NCBI GenBank assembly: GCA_044227925.1
Contig: JBGAVW010000013.1
Span: 22,922 to 86,921, forward strand
Direction of reading: 5' to 3'
Length of the DNA: 64,000 nucleotides
DNA from: JADJLQ01 sp044227925
GTDB taxonomy: Bacteria; Bacteroidota; Bacteroidia; Chitinophagales; Saprospiraceae
The notes under the pieces: generated by a model
What the model was told of the DNA's origin: nothing
What the model saw: only the letters and a program-made list of their open reading frames with translations
Databases searched by the model: none
Shown: piece by piece, positions 1 to 9,279 of the stretch
Layout of the letters: each line of letters starts with the position of its first letter
Position numbering within the stretch: the stretch's first letter is position 1
Position numbers and translations under genes: made by a program

Positions 1-296
1 AGTATGGATTGGAAAAATGTCTTTAGTGTAAAACCGTTTTCGACCAATCTAAATCCAATTACAAACGTAAGCCATAGAAATAGCGGATAGATTACCACCT
101 GCAATACTTTTTTTAGTCGGGTGCCTTCCAGTTTATAACTCAATGGATCCAACTGAGACAGAAACCACCTGAAGGGGGCTAATATATATTTATGTCCCAG
201 TCTGTCTATATTGGCAAAAAAGGATTCAATCCTGGAATAAATATCTTGTCTGGGTGATTGCAGAGTATTGGTTTCTGATGGATTTGTATTATTCAT
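1..296 (-). CDS. Partial membrane protein, N-terminal 98 codons
   Basis: Reading the minus strand from an ATG at 296 gives 98 uninterrupted codons that run off the window edge, so the 3' end is missing. The N-terminus is polar (MNNTNPSETNTLQSPRQ) with no signal peptide. Residues about 68-88 form one hydrophobic membrane segment containing VIYPLFLWLTFVIGF. No family is recognised from this fragment. The likely picture is an integral membrane protein with an N-terminal cytoplasmic stretch. The open frame and clean membrane segment support a real gene; the product is unknown. Confidence 0.6.
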   Translation of the reverse strand, partial: MNNTNPSETNTLQSPRQDIYSRIESFFANIDRLGHKYILAPFRWFLSQLDPLSYKLEGTRLKKVLQVVIYPLFLWLTFVIGFRLVENGFTLKTFFQSI

Positions 297-845
297 ATAG
301 ACTTTCAGTTGAACACTCAAAATACTTCATGTAATTAATATTTTAAAACTTTGTTTTATCCATAAACCTTACTATATATTAAACCTGTTTTCTAAAGGCA
401 ATGCCTTTCCACCGTAGAACAGGCTTTAGCCTGTTTAACTTCAATTAATGAAAATATCAATTAATAAACAACCTAAAGGTCATTCCACCGTAGAACAGGC
501 TTTAGCCTGTTTAACTTCAATTAATGAAAATATCAATTAATAAACAACCTAAACGCCATTCCACCGTAGAACAGGCTTTAGCCTGTTTAACTTCAATTAA
601 TGAAAATATCAATTAATAAACAACCTAAAGGTCTTTCCACCGTAGAACAGGCTTCAGCCTGTTTAAATTCAACTAATGAAAATATCATTTAAAATTCTAC
701 TGTAAAACAGGTTTTAGCCTGTTATTCGAATCCGAGTTTGATGTTGTAATTTATAATTAACTATAAGAATCGTTGTGATTCCCCAGACTGTCATTTACAG
801 TTTTGGTATCGGTTAAAAGAAAATATTTCCTATTTTTGAATACAC
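297..845. other. Intergenic region with tandem repeat
   Basis: This stretch separates the divergent genes at 296 (minus) and 846 (plus). Its middle is filled by a 76-bp tandem repeat (407-723). A TATTTTTG box at 831-838 matches the Bacteroidota -7 consensus TAnnTTTG and lies only 7 bases before the ATG at 846, implying a very short leader if it is used. No other gene is seen. Confidence 0.7.
407..723. repeat. 76-bp tandem repeat, four copies plus a degenerate fifth
   Basis: Copies begin at 407, 483, 559 and 635, exactly 76 bases apart and nearly identical. A diverged partial copy starts at 695 after a shortened 60-base unit. Each unit holds a perfect hairpin, AACAGGC-TTTA-GCCTGTT (418-435 in the first copy), followed by an A/T-rich part in which the sequence TCAATTAAT occurs twice. 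The hairpin resembles a REP-type palindrome. No coding frame runs through the array. Confidence 0.92.
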
Positions 846-1202
846 ATGATTTCTCAAAAAACATTTGCAGCTATTGCACTGTCTTTTCCCGATACCGACC
901 AGGCACCCCATTTTGAGTTCACTTCATTCAGAGTAAATAAAAAAATTTTTGCTACTTTAAATATTCCTCAGAAAAGATGCACATTAAAATTTAATAAAGA
1001 ATACCAGGATATTTTCGTTTCCATCGGGAAAGGCAAAATCAATGCCGTACCCAATGCCTGGGGTAAACTCGGCTGGACGAATATAGACCTTAAAGACATA
1101 GACAAAACCATTTTAAAGGATGCCTTACTGATAGCCTGGAGATGTACTGCACCTAAAAAATATGAAAAAGGGTATGCGGAGTGGTATGTAGATGAAGAAT
1201 AA
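846..1202 (+). CDS. MmcQ/YjbR family (DUF419) protein
   Basis: A 118-residue protein with the features of the MmcQ/YjbR family: an early FPDTDQAPHFE segment, FRVNKKIFATL, and a C-terminal WGKLGWTNIDLKDID stretch followed by a helix with AWRCTAP. Family members are small cytoplasmic proteins with a double-wing or CyaY-like fold, thought to bind DNA; no enzymatic role is established. The length is normal for the family. The start is the first ATG and sits just after a TATTTTTG promoter-like box. It stands alone, with the 76-bp repeat array upstream and a lipoprotein amidohydrolase 83 bases downstream. Confidence 0.85.
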   Translation: MISQKTFAAIALSFPDTDQAPHFEFTSFRVNKKIFATLNIPQKRCTLKFNKEYQDIFVSIGKGKINAVPNAWGKLGWTNIDLKDIDKTILKDALLIAWRCTAPKKYEKGYAEWYVDEE

Positions 1203-1285
1203 ACTTTAAGCCGGAATTATAAATAAAAAACATATTTTAAATCGATCCGCTCATTCCTTATCTTTATTTAACCTAAAAAATATCT

Positions 1286-2962
1286 ATGTGTAAATTTATT
1301 TACCTGTTGCTATTCCTGACCTGTATATCCTGTAATCAACAATCTACCTCCTACGATACCATCATCCGCAATGGGATGGTCTACGACGGCAATGGTACTC
1401 CTCCGGTAAAGGCGGATGTAGGCATTAATCACGATACCATCGCATTTATTGGTGATCTTTCCAAAGCAAAAGCCAAAAACGAAATCAATGCCAATGGCAA
1501 TGCAGTGGCTCCCGGATTTATCAATATGCTAAGCTGGGCTGTAGAATCCTTAATAGAAGATGGTAGATCACAATCTGACCTAAAACAAGGGGTCACTCTC
1601 GAAGTATTTGGTGAAGGAGCCAGTATGGGACCTTACAATACCAAGCTTAAAGAAATGGCCCAGAAAGATCAACCATTGATCAAATACAATATTGACTGGA
1701 ATACATTAGGCGAATATTTGCAATCGCTGGAGCGTCGAGGAGTTTCCTGTAATGTGGCTTCGTTTGTGGGTGCTACTACAGTGCGAATGAATGTGATAGG
1801 TGAAGACAACCGGGATCCAAATCCTGCTGAATTGGATGCAATGAAATTGCTGGTAAAACAAGCTATGGAAGAAGGTGCTATGGGAGTAGGTACTTCCCTG
1901 ATCTATCCTCCCGCTTTTTTTGCAAAGACCAACGAATTAATAGAACTGGCCAAAGTAGCAGGTGAATACGGAGGTGGATACATATCGCATATGCGCAGCG
2001 AGGGAAATACAATCTACGAAGCATTGGAAGAATTGATCACTATAGCGAAAGAAGCAAAATGCCATGGAGAACTTTATCATATCAAACTTGCCGGAAAAGA
2101 TAATTGGCCCAAAATAGACAGCGTAATCCGCAGAATCGAAAGAGCGAGATCCGAAGGCATTGACATCAGTGCCAATATGTATACCTATACTGCAGGTGCT
2201 ACCGGGCTTACAGCCTGTTTTCCACCTTCATTACAAGATGGTGGCTTTGATAAACTTTGGAATAGACTCAGTGATAGTAAAATCAAAGCCGATATGATAA
2301 AAGCTATGAATACCAATGCCAGTGATTGGGAAAATCTTTACTATGGATCGGGTGGTGCTGATAATGTATTGATACTTGGATTCAGACAAGATTCGTTAAA
2401 AAAATACGTTGGCAAGACATTAGCCCAGATAGCTAAGATCAGAGGTAAATCCCCGGAAGAAACAGCAATTGATCTCATTCGTGATGACAGCAGCAGAGTA
2501 GAAGTAGCCTATTTTATGATGAATGAAGATAACGTAAAAAAAGAATTGGCCTTACCATGGGTCAGCTTTGGCAGTGATGAAGGATCCTATGCTACAGAAG
2601 GCAAATTTTTAACTTTCAATGCACACCCACGGGCTTACGGCACCTTTGCCAGAGTATTGGGCAAGTATAGCCGTGATGAAAAAGTAATAAACCTTGCTGA
2701 AGCCATACGCAAATTGAGTAAACTACCTGCTACCAATCTCAAACTTAAAAATCGCGGTGAATTAAAATCCGGTTATTTTGCAGATATAGTAATATTTAAC
2801 CCCGATTCTATTGCAGATCATGCTACATTTGAAAAACCACATGCCTATGCCACAGGAGTGACAGAGGTATTGGTCAATGGTGTTCAAGTAATAAAAAATG
2901 GCGAACATACAGGAAATAAACCAGGGAGATTTATAAAAGGGCCGGGATGGAAGGAGAAATAA
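1286..2962 (+). CDS. D-aminoacylase-like amidohydrolase lipoprotein lacking the HxH metal site
   Basis: A 558-residue amidohydrolase-superfamily protein of the N-acyl-D-amino-acid deacylase type. It begins with a lipoprotein signal ending in CISC (Cys16), so it is probably anchored in an envelope membrane. Family landmarks are APGFIN (75-80), YISHMRSEG with His235, LYHIKLAG with His265, SFGSDEG with Asp431, and the C-terminal HPRAYGTFARVLG and GYFADIVIFNP blocks. The usual HxH after PGFID is replaced by Leu82 and Trp84, and the expected metal-binding Cys of GNCGF appears as Glu110. The sites for His235, His265 and the Asp remain, so a single-metal or altered active site is inferred. It is followed closely by a second amidohydrolase, suggesting a shared transcript. 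Confidence 0.85.
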   Translation: MCKFIYLLLFLTCISCNQQSTSYDTIIRNGMVYDGNGTPPVKADVGINHDTIAFIGDLSKAKAKNEINANGNAVAPGFINMLSWAVESLIEDGRSQSDLKQGVTLEVFGEGASMGPYNTKLKEMAQKDQPLIKYNIDWNTLGEYLQSLERRGVSCNVASFVGATTVRMNVIGEDNRDPNPAELDAMKLLVKQAMEEGAMGVGTSLIYPPAFFAKTNELIELAKVAGEYGGGYISHMRSEGNTIYEALEELITIAKEAKCHGELYHIKLAGKDNWPKIDSVIRRIERARSEGIDISANMYTYTAGATGLTACFPPSLQDGGFDKLWNRLSDSKIKADMIKAMNTNASDWENLYYGSGGADNVLILGFRQDSLKKYVGKTLAQIAKIRGKSPEETAIDLIRDDSSRVEVAYFMMNEDNVKKELALPWVSFGSDEGSYATEGKFLTFNAHPRAYGTFARVLGKYSRDEKVINLAEAIRKLSKLPATNLKLKNRGELKSGYFADIVIFNPDSIADHATFEKPHAYATGVTEVLVNGVQVIKNGEHTGNKPGRFIKGPGWKEK

Positions 2963-3012
2963 GAATGGTTATTTTTAGATTATACACTTCGTGTGAATTA
3001 AAACCAGTATCA

Positions 3013-4365
3013 ATGAAAATAGTATTTATATCATTATTAAATCTTCTGTTCCTGAAAATCAGTGCACAGGAGCGTTTTGCGATATCACAGGTGAATATCA
3101 TAGATCCAGGATCAAGACAAATCATAAAGAATCAAACACTGTATATCGAAAATGGTATTATAAAAAATATGGGTAGCTCAATATCTTATCCCAAAGAGGT
3201 AACTACCATAAATGGATCTGGTAAATACCTGCTGCCGGGACTTGCTGAAATGCATGCCCATACCCCGGTACCTGATTCATCAGGAGACATAAAATTACTG
3301 CGACAGACCATTGAATTATTTTTAGTGAATGGAGTCACTACTTTACGTGGCATGCTGGGACAGCCATACCATTTGCGATTACAAGAGGATTTAAGAATAA
3401 AAGGTCATCCTTCGCCGGCAATAATATATACTTCCAGCCCTTCTCTCAATGGCAATTCTTTGCCCGACGAAGCTACTGCAGAAAGATTAGTAAAGCAATA
3501 TAAAAAAGAGGGTTATCATTTTCTCAAGATCCACCCGGGAATCAAACGACCTGTATACGACGCTGTAGTGAGAACTGCCCGGGAAGTAAAAATAGATTTT
3601 GCAGGTCATGTACCGGTAGAAGTTGGTATCTATCATGCTGCTTCAAGCGGCCAGAAGACCATAGATCATATGGATGGAATGATTGAAGCCTTAGCTCCAC
3701 CTTTACCTGATATAAATCAAAATGGGTTCTTCGGCTTTAATGTCACTGATCTTATAGATCCTTCCAAAATAAAACCACTGGTGTTACACATCAAAAAGAC
3801 CGGTGCTTGGGTCGTACCTACTCAGAGTTTATTTACCCGTTGGTTTTCAGCAGACGATCCCAAAAAAATGATCAACGAAAAGGAAATCAGCTATATGCCT
3901 TCACGTACACGATATGCCTGGCTTCAAAGTAAAACCAATATGCAATCTGCTCCAGGATTTACCCCTGAGCGCTATCAAAAATTTTTGTCAGCAAGGCAAA
4001 AACTACTCAAAGAATTATATCTGCAAAAAGTACCTTTACTCATGGGATCCGATGCACCACAGGTGATGAATGTACCCGGATTTTCTATCCATCATGAAAT
4101 GAAATCCTGGGCAGATGCGGGCATTCCCACCTGGGAAATATTAAGAGCGGCGACTGTACATGTTTCAACATTTTTTAATTCCGGTAATAGTACCGGTGTG
4201 ATTAAAAAAGGCAGAAGAGCTAATTTTATTTTATTATCTGCCAATCCTGTAGATAATATAGAAAATTCAAAGTCTATAGAAGGAGTCGTAGGCATTGATG
4301 GGAAATGGATTGCCAGATCTGATATTGAAAAAATATTAGAGAGGATAGCTAAAGAAAACGAATAA
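3013..4365 (+). CDS. Secreted metal-dependent amidohydrolase (prolidase/imidazolonepropionase-like)
   Basis: Starting at the ATG at 3013 gives a 450-residue protein with a good signal peptide (MKIVFISLLNLLFLKISAQ). An upstream ATG at 2947 would overlap the previous gene and bury the signal, so it is not preferred. The amidohydrolase metal set is visible: HAH (81-83) after LLPGLAEM, a lysine in FLKIHPG suited to carbamylation, AGHVP, IDHMDG, and Asp in GSDAP. The C-terminal KKGRRANFILLSANP block is typical of the superfamily. The substrate is unknown; relatives act on Xaa-Pro dipeptides, imides or acyl compounds. It lies 50 bases after the other amidohydrolase and probably shares its transcript. 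Confidence 0.85.
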   Translation: MKIVFISLLNLLFLKISAQERFAISQVNIIDPGSRQIIKNQTLYIENGIIKNMGSSISYPKEVTTINGSGKYLLPGLAEMHAHTPVPDSSGDIKLLRQTIELFLVNGVTTLRGMLGQPYHLRLQEDLRIKGHPSPAIIYTSSPSLNGNSLPDEATAERLVKQYKKEGYHFLKIHPGIKRPVYDAVVRTAREVKIDFAGHVPVEVGIYHAASSGQKTIDHMDGMIEALAPPLPDINQNGFFGFNVTDLIDPSKIKPLVLHIKKTGAWVVPTQSLFTRWFSADDPKKMINEKEISYMPSRTRYAWLQSKTNMQSAPGFTPERYQKFLSARQKLLKELYLQKVPLLMGSDAPQVMNVPGFSIHHEMKSWADAGIPTWEILRAATVHVSTFFNSGNSTGVIKKGRRANFILLSANPVDNIENSKSIEGVVGIDGKWIARSDIEKILERIAKENE

Positions 4366-4531
4366 CAACATTTTCGGCAATGCCGACTTAATGATTAAGT
4401 AGATCCATCACTGCATTTGAATAAATAAAGAGGTGTCATACACCGGTGCAGCATTATTCACTTGATGAACTAATAAAATGATCCTATATTTATACCCTAT
4501 TATTTTTTATACCCGTATCATTTAATATATT

Positions 4532-5449
4532 ATGAATAAAATCATTACATCGGTCTTATTACTTTTCACTGTTTCATTTTTATCAGCACAGACTATATCC
4601 AAAGAAGAACTCATCTTTCTCACCTCGGAGTGGAAAGGGGAGCGATTTGCTGATGGCAGACCCAGGATTCCGGATGATCTGCTCAAAAGAGCACGCATTA
4701 TCAATATCGACGATGCCTGGACGGTATTAAAAAACAATGGCTATACCAATCAGTACGATGGCAACTGGAAGATGGTACACCAGGATGTACCTGTTATTGG
4801 CAGAGCCATGACCGCAATGTATATGCCGTCGAGGCCGGACATAGAAAAAAACATTAAAGCCCGTGGAGCTCAGCAAGGTCGCAAGGGAAATACCAATGCC
4901 TGGCCTATAGAGACCTTAGTGAAAGGCGATGTATATGTAGCCGATGGTTTTGGAAAGATAGGAAGCGGTACGCTGATGGGATCTACCCTGGCCAATTCCA
5001 TTTTTGCCAAATCAGGAAATGGAGTTGTATTTAATGGATCGGCACGTGACTTAGGTGAAATACAGGAAATGAAAGAGTTCAATGCTTTTGTTCGTGATTT
5101 TCATCCATCCTTTCTGGAAGAAATGGTGCTCATGGGATTGAATACTCCGGTGCGCATTGGCAATGTAATGGTACTGCCGGGAGATCTGGTGATTGGCCGC
5201 AGAGAAGGGGTTCTATTTGTACCGGCTCATATGGCAGAAGAAGTAGTCAGTACAGCTGAGTTTGTAGTACGGAAAGATAAATTTGGATTTGAAATGGTTC
5301 GATCAGGAAAATACGCTACCGGTCAGATCGATAGTCAATGGCCCGACGATATAAAACTTGCTTTTTTAGATTGGCTCAAGGGTCATCCCGAATTGGGCAC
5401 TATGACCAAGGAACAATTGGATAAAGTGATGAGTAAGCGGACATGGTAA
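4532..5449 (+). CDS. RraA-like / HMG-aldolase-fold secreted protein
   Basis: A 305-residue protein with a signal peptide (MNKIITSVLLLFTVSFLSAQ) followed by an RraA-type domain. Key features are KGDVYVADGFGKIG, MGSTLANSIF and NGSARDLGEI with Arg172-Asp173, the metal and substrate residues of class II HMG/CHA aldolases. RraA in E. coli inhibits RNase E, but the aldolase-type Arg-Asp pair and export from the cytoplasm argue for a small-molecule lyase or a related enzyme. The N-terminal 85 residues are extra compared with the roughly 160-residue RraA core. It follows the two amidohydrolases in the same direction after a 166-base gap. The exact reaction is unknown. Confidence 0.8.
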   Translation: MNKIITSVLLLFTVSFLSAQTISKEELIFLTSEWKGERFADGRPRIPDDLLKRARIINIDDAWTVLKNNGYTNQYDGNWKMVHQDVPVIGRAMTAMYMPSRPDIEKNIKARGAQQGRKGNTNAWPIETLVKGDVYVADGFGKIGSGTLMGSTLANSIFAKSGNGVVFNGSARDLGEIQEMKEFNAFVRDFHPSFLEEMVLMGLNTPVRIGNVMVLPGDLVIGRREGVLFVPAHMAEEVVSTAEFVVRKDKFGFEMVRSGKYATGQIDSQWPDDIKLAFLDWLKGHPELGTMTKEQLDKVMSKRTW

Positions 5450-5906
5450 GTTGCAACTAACCCAAAAAAATGTATTATTACTGAAATAGCAAGTAAGGCA
5501 ATAAATACCCAATTAAAGTAATAGACAACCTTATCCATATCAATTCATTTAATAATGATCTGATAATTCTAAATTCAGATATAACTAAAGAAATGAGAGC
5601 AAAAATCAGGCGCTTCGCATCATCCTTGCTTTAGAATTAATTTTAATCGGTAATTTTTTAATTACTGGCCTTTACGCTCCCCAATTTATTTTGTTTGAAC
5701 TTTATCCCAAAAGATAGCTGCATTGATGAAAGGTGTGCACTCTACTCTGATCTAAAAATTGAATTCGGGGTATAATTTTGGGTTTTACCAACGTAGATGA
5801 TGCATATCCGTCACGATTTATACAGGCAGAATCACAGTAAAATTTTAGAAAGGGGATACCATTCTACCAATATTCCTATTACTATATTTTGGTGGATATC
5901 CAGAGC
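5450..5906. other. Intergenic region between convergent genes
   Basis: About 450 A/T-rich bases between the 3' ends of the RraA-like gene and the barrel gene. No convincing ORF, RNA gene, strong hairpin with a T-run, or repeat is seen. Confidence 0.6.
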
Positions 5907-6482
5907 TTACCGATGGTTAAGAAGGTAGAACAATCCTATTTGCAGACCTGCATTGGTGGATGTACCAGGAATAGATTTGTTGATCTTGGTCAAACCACGG
6001 TTATACCGGACATCTATACCAAGGCCATTACTCGTATTGATATATCCAACTCCTACGCTCAAGCCAAATTCTATGACTTTCATATTGTCTTTGACATCCG
6101 TATTATTGTTATTGACATTTGATTTAGCAGAAACCAAGAAGCCAAGCTGCGGTCCTGCTTGTAATCTGAATCCATTATCAAACATGTATTGAAGGATTAC
6201 AGGTATATTGATATAGGCCAAATTTAACTTTGCATCTGAACCTGAATATTTTGTTCCTTGAGTAGAAATGACAAATTCTGGCTGTACTGCCCAATTTGGA
6301 GAAAGGTGGAAATGATTAATTAAACCTAAATGAAAACCGATTTTAACATCATTATTTGATACATTAGTAGTATTGACAGTATAAAAATTCAGACCGCCTT
6401 TCACACCAATATTTGAATGTTGTCCACGTAAGGTACCGGACAACAAAATTAAAGCGATAGCCATCTTAAAATATAATTTCAT
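5907..6482 (-). CDS. Outer-membrane beta-barrel protein, PorT-like
   Basis: Using the ATG at 6482 gives a 191-residue protein with a signal peptide (MKLYFKMAIALILLSGTLRGQ). A longer frame from a GTG at 6533 adds 17 polar residues and is less likely. The mature part has alternating beta strands with NIGVKGGLNFY near the start, WAVQPEFVIS, YINIPVILQYMF, LQAGPQLGFLVSA and a C-terminal strand ending in GLQIGLFYLL. This is the pattern of Bacteroidota PorT-family or outer-membrane beta-barrel proteins. The role is unknown, and no partner is indicated by its neighbours. Confidence 0.85.
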   Translation of the reverse strand: MKLYFKMAIALILLSGTLRGQHSNIGVKGGLNFYTVNTTNVSNNDVKIGFHLGLINHFHLSPNWAVQPEFVISTQGTKYSGSDAKLNLAYINIPVILQYMFDNGFRLQAGPQLGFLVSAKSNVNNNNTDVKDNMKVIEFGLSVGVGYINTSNGLGIDVRYNRGLTKINKSIPGTSTNAGLQIGLFYLLNHR

Positions 6483-6607
6483 AAGAGAATAATCTAGTTG
6501 TTTATTTATATTGATATCGTTATAGAGATCCACCTCTATTATTTAAGGTAGTTCAAAAAAATACTAAACGATATCGGGTGGAAGTCTTTTATATTGGAGG
6601 GATTACA

Positions 6608-6793
6608 CTATATACGAATGCTCTTTAAAGAACCCAATATTCCAAATAATTGAAGCAGCCATATAACAAGGATGATTACAACAACAATGTTTAGTATTCG
6701 TTTGATTTTATTATCCATTGGGATATAATTGTTAACCAACCAAAGTAAAACTCCAGCAACTACGATTATCACTAAAATGTTCAATAATGGCAT
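6608..6793 (-). CDS. Small two-helix membrane protein, Thivi_2564 family
   Basis: Sixty-one residues from an ATG at 6793 (MPLLNILVIIVVAGVLLWLV), preferred because family members begin with MPLL; an ATG 36 bases upstream is also open. Two transmembrane helices flank the short loop NNYIPMDNKIKR, and the protein ends GSLKSIRI. This closely follows the Thivi_2564 family as I remember it: tiny inner-membrane proteins of unknown function. It lies 125 bases upstream of the barrel gene on the same strand, and a separate promoter is possible. Confidence 0.8.
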   Translation of the reverse strand: MPLLNILVIIVVAGVLLWLVNNYIPMDNKIKRILNIVVVIILVIWLLQLFGILGSLKSIRI

Positions 6794-7011
6794 AAAATTG
6801 TTTTTAATTAATAATGTAAACATCGCCATCTTATTACTGCTTAGTATTACATAATTATTTAAATAGTTACATAATTCACAGTTTTTTCAACGATGTTGCT
6901 CTATTGTATTTGCCGAGTATTTTCAGTAACGTAGTGATTAAGAAAATAAATAATTAATGAAGAATTTAGCAATGCAACCGTTTACTTATTTTAATGTCTA
7001 TTATAATCAAT

Positions 7012-7746
7012 ATGAAATCGAAGCTACTCATTGTTCTGTGTATATGTAATCACTTTTGTTTTGGGCAAACCGATATAGAAAACTTCACACATACTATCTT
7101 TTCAAAGGATAGTATGTTTTGGCACGGGTACAATACCTGTCAGTATGATTTGATGGAGACCTATTTGGATAAAAATGTGGAGTTCTATCATGACAAAGGT
7201 GGTCTGATGACAGGAGCAAAAAATGTAATGGAAGCCACGAGGAAAAATATATGTGGTAATCCCGGTATTAAAATAACGAGGGTTGCTATACCAGAAAGCA
7301 TCAATCTATATCCCCTGGAACAAAATGGTCAGGTATATGGTGCCATTTTGGTGGGAGATCATTATTTTTATCAAAATGGAATAAAAACAGGCATCGCTAA
7401 ATTTACCCATACCTGGTTACTTAAAGGTGGTCTGTGGCAAATGCACCGCATATTAAGTTATGATCATCAGCCTGCGACGGATATTAAAACCATTTCGATT
7501 ACCGGGAAAGAGTTAAACATGTTTGCCGGTCATTACAGTTCCCCGCAATTTGGCCAGGTAGTAATCAAACAAAGTGGTACTATTCTTTTATTAGAAAACG
7601 GAGGCAAAATCATGGAATTATTGCCCAAGGATAGTTCTGGTTTTTATATTAAAGGCCGAAATATAGAATTTCGATTTACGAAAGGTATAAAATTTGATGT
7701 GATCGAAAATGGTAAATTAGTCGATGAAGTAAAATTTATTAAATAG
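7012..7746 (+). CDS. Secreted NTF2-like (DUF4440-type) protein with a C-terminal domain
   Basis: From the ATG at 7012, a 244-residue protein with signal peptide MKSKLLIVLCICNHFCFGQ. Residues about 25-150 look like an NTF2-like fold of the DUF4440 type: DSMFWHGYNTCQYDLMETYL, then a KNVMEATRKNIC helix, then strands with VYGAILVGDHYFYQNG and THTWLLKGGLWQMHRILSYDH. The last 80 residues form a small beta domain similar to those found after beta-lactamase-type or DUF3471 domains (MFAGHYSSPQFGQVVIKQ). No catalytic residues can be named. The function is unknown; it is probably periplasmic. Confidence 0.8.
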   Translation: MKSKLLIVLCICNHFCFGQTDIENFTHTIFSKDSMFWHGYNTCQYDLMETYLDKNVEFYHDKGGLMTGAKNVMEATRKNICGNPGIKITRVAIPESINLYPLEQNGQVYGAILVGDHYFYQNGIKTGIAKFTHTWLLKGGLWQMHRILSYDHQPATDIKTISITGKELNMFAGHYSSPQFGQVVIKQSGTILLLENGGKIMELLPKDSSGFYIKGRNIEFRFTKGIKFDVIENGKLVDEVKFIK

Positions 7747-7817
7747 GCCGTTACGTAAGAATTACAAAAACAATTCTTTCAGTGACATAATCAATTTTAC
7801 ATACTTCCACAATACTA

Positions 7818-9242
7818 CTATTTCTTCCCTTCCCTCAACTCCAGCGTATTCCCCACCGTCCCAGTAACCCATTTCCTGCAATTTTTCGATCCACACTCAC
7901 AATTAAATGGTTCCATAGTCTCATCCAGGAAAGTAGCATAGTCAAGGGTGAGTTCCTCATTCAAGGCAATATCGCGGGTAGCTATTACATTTAATCCATC
8001 ATAAGCCGTATTGGGATCACAACTATGATTTTCCGGTGCCCACACCGTCGGGTCATCATCCCATAATATATATATGCCTTTGCTGAGTGGCACTGCATAT
8101 CTTGCAAACAGATCTTTTTCTTCAGGCATCCAATGCTGATCTACATACCTTTTGGTCACGATACGATGGCCCCGGGCTTCATTATTAAAGATTACTTCGT
8201 TTTTAGCTATAGCGGTATTGGCATAAATTCCAAAACCATTGATACTATCGCCTTTCATAGTGTATTTTTTAAGCTGGCTTTTATGCCTGCTGATACCTTC
8301 ACTGATGATATGATGTAAGAAACCTTGCTGACCGATTCCATCAAATTTGAGTATATAGTCTGCACTGCCTTCATAACCATCTGAGTAAAATACAGAACAA
8401 GTAAAGTTTACTTCCAGGAAGTAGATTTCATTATTATCATTTACTCTGAAATCCATTCGTGCATAGCCTACTCCTCCAAATCCCCTGAATATGCGCTGCG
8501 CTGCAGATCGCAATTTGGCTTCCAGGTCCGGATCATTACATGGGATATTGGCTTCGGTATGCAACTCGGATGTTTTGAGTGCATAGGTTTTATAAGCAAA
8601 CCCTGTAGGGAAAATATACTCTACAGGCTTAAAAGTGCGGGCTTGTTTTTCATTATTGGGTTCTGCTGCGAGCAATACAGTAAATTCACGGCCAGCGATA
8701 TATTCTTCTATTAATATAGTGGGGTATTCATCCAGGATACTTTTTACTTTCTCTTTTACTTCATCTGCACTATGGCAAAGGGAATGATCATCTACTCCCA
8801 GGCTGTCACCTGCTTTGGCCGGTTTTACAAACAATGGAAAACTGAGCTTTGAAATACTTTTTTCTACTTCGTCCAATTTAGATATCAAGGCATAGCGAGG
8901 AGTATTTACATTTTCTGTAAAGGCTACATACTTCATCAGTTCTTTAGTAGGATCGTACAATCTGCTGGTGGGCCCGGTAAATGGCAACTTGAGCATTTCT
9001 AATGCATAGATCACATCGATAGAGGGAATATCCCAGTCAAGATAACCTTCGCACAGATTTACAAAAATGTCATAGCCCTTATATTGCAGGTCCCGCAACT
9101 GCTGGTAAGTATACAGTTTATTGAGAAACACATGATCTACCTGATGACCGGGTAATAGTCTTGATAGATCTCTTGGTGGATCGTAATTTTTATAATCTAC
9201 TGATGAGGTGGAATAATCGGGCTGGAGTACGCAGACTTTCAT
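7818..9242 (-). CDS. ATP-grasp ligase (D-Ala-D-Ala ligase-like) fused to a C-terminal SET domain
   Basis: A 474-residue protein from the ATG at 9242; a longer frame from a TTG at 9308 would overlap the toxin gene. Residues about 1-310 form an ATP-grasp fold: VNLCEG (61-66), LFVKPAKAGDSLGV (137-150), LIEEYIAGREFTVL (177-190), YARMDFR (260-266) and YFLEVNF (274-280). Residues about 325-460 form a SET domain: GFGIYANTAI, NHSCDPN (405-411), EELTLDY (429-435) and a post-SET cluster CECGSKNC (448-455). ATP-grasp ligases of this type join amino acids or peptides. SET domains transfer methyl groups to lysine from S-adenosylmethionine. There is no signal peptide, so it is cytosolic. The toxin gene ends 37 bases upstream in the same direction. 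Substrates are unknown; the fusion itself argues for one pathway. Confidence 0.9.
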   Translation of the reverse strand: MKVCVLQPDYSTSSVDYKNYDPPRDLSRLLPGHQVDHVFLNKLYTYQQLRDLQYKGYDIFVNLCEGYLDWDIPSIDVIYALEMLKLPFTGPTSRLYDPTKELMKYVAFTENVNTPRYALISKLDEVEKSISKLSFPLFVKPAKAGDSLGVDDHSLCHSADEVKEKVKSILDEYPTILIEEYIAGREFTVLLAAEPNNEKQARTFKPVEYIFPTGFAYKTYALKTSELHTEANIPCNDPDLEAKLRSAAQRIFRGFGGVGYARMDFRVNDNNEIYFLEVNFTCSVFYSDGYEGSADYILKFDGIGQQGFLHHIISEGISRHKSQLKKYTMKGDSINGFGIYANTAIAKNEVIFNNEARGHRIVTKRYVDQHWMPEEKDLFARYAVPLSKGIYILWDDDPTVWAPENHSCDPNTAYDGLNVIATRDIALNEELTLDYATFLDETMEPFNCECGSKNCRKWVTGTVGNTLELREGKK

Positions 9243-9279
9243 TTTTTTACTAATTGTGAATGTTGCAGGCAAAAATAAA

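Noticed and set aside
407..723. CRISPR array
   Set aside because: The 76-base units are repeated in full with no unique spacers, and no cas genes are near.
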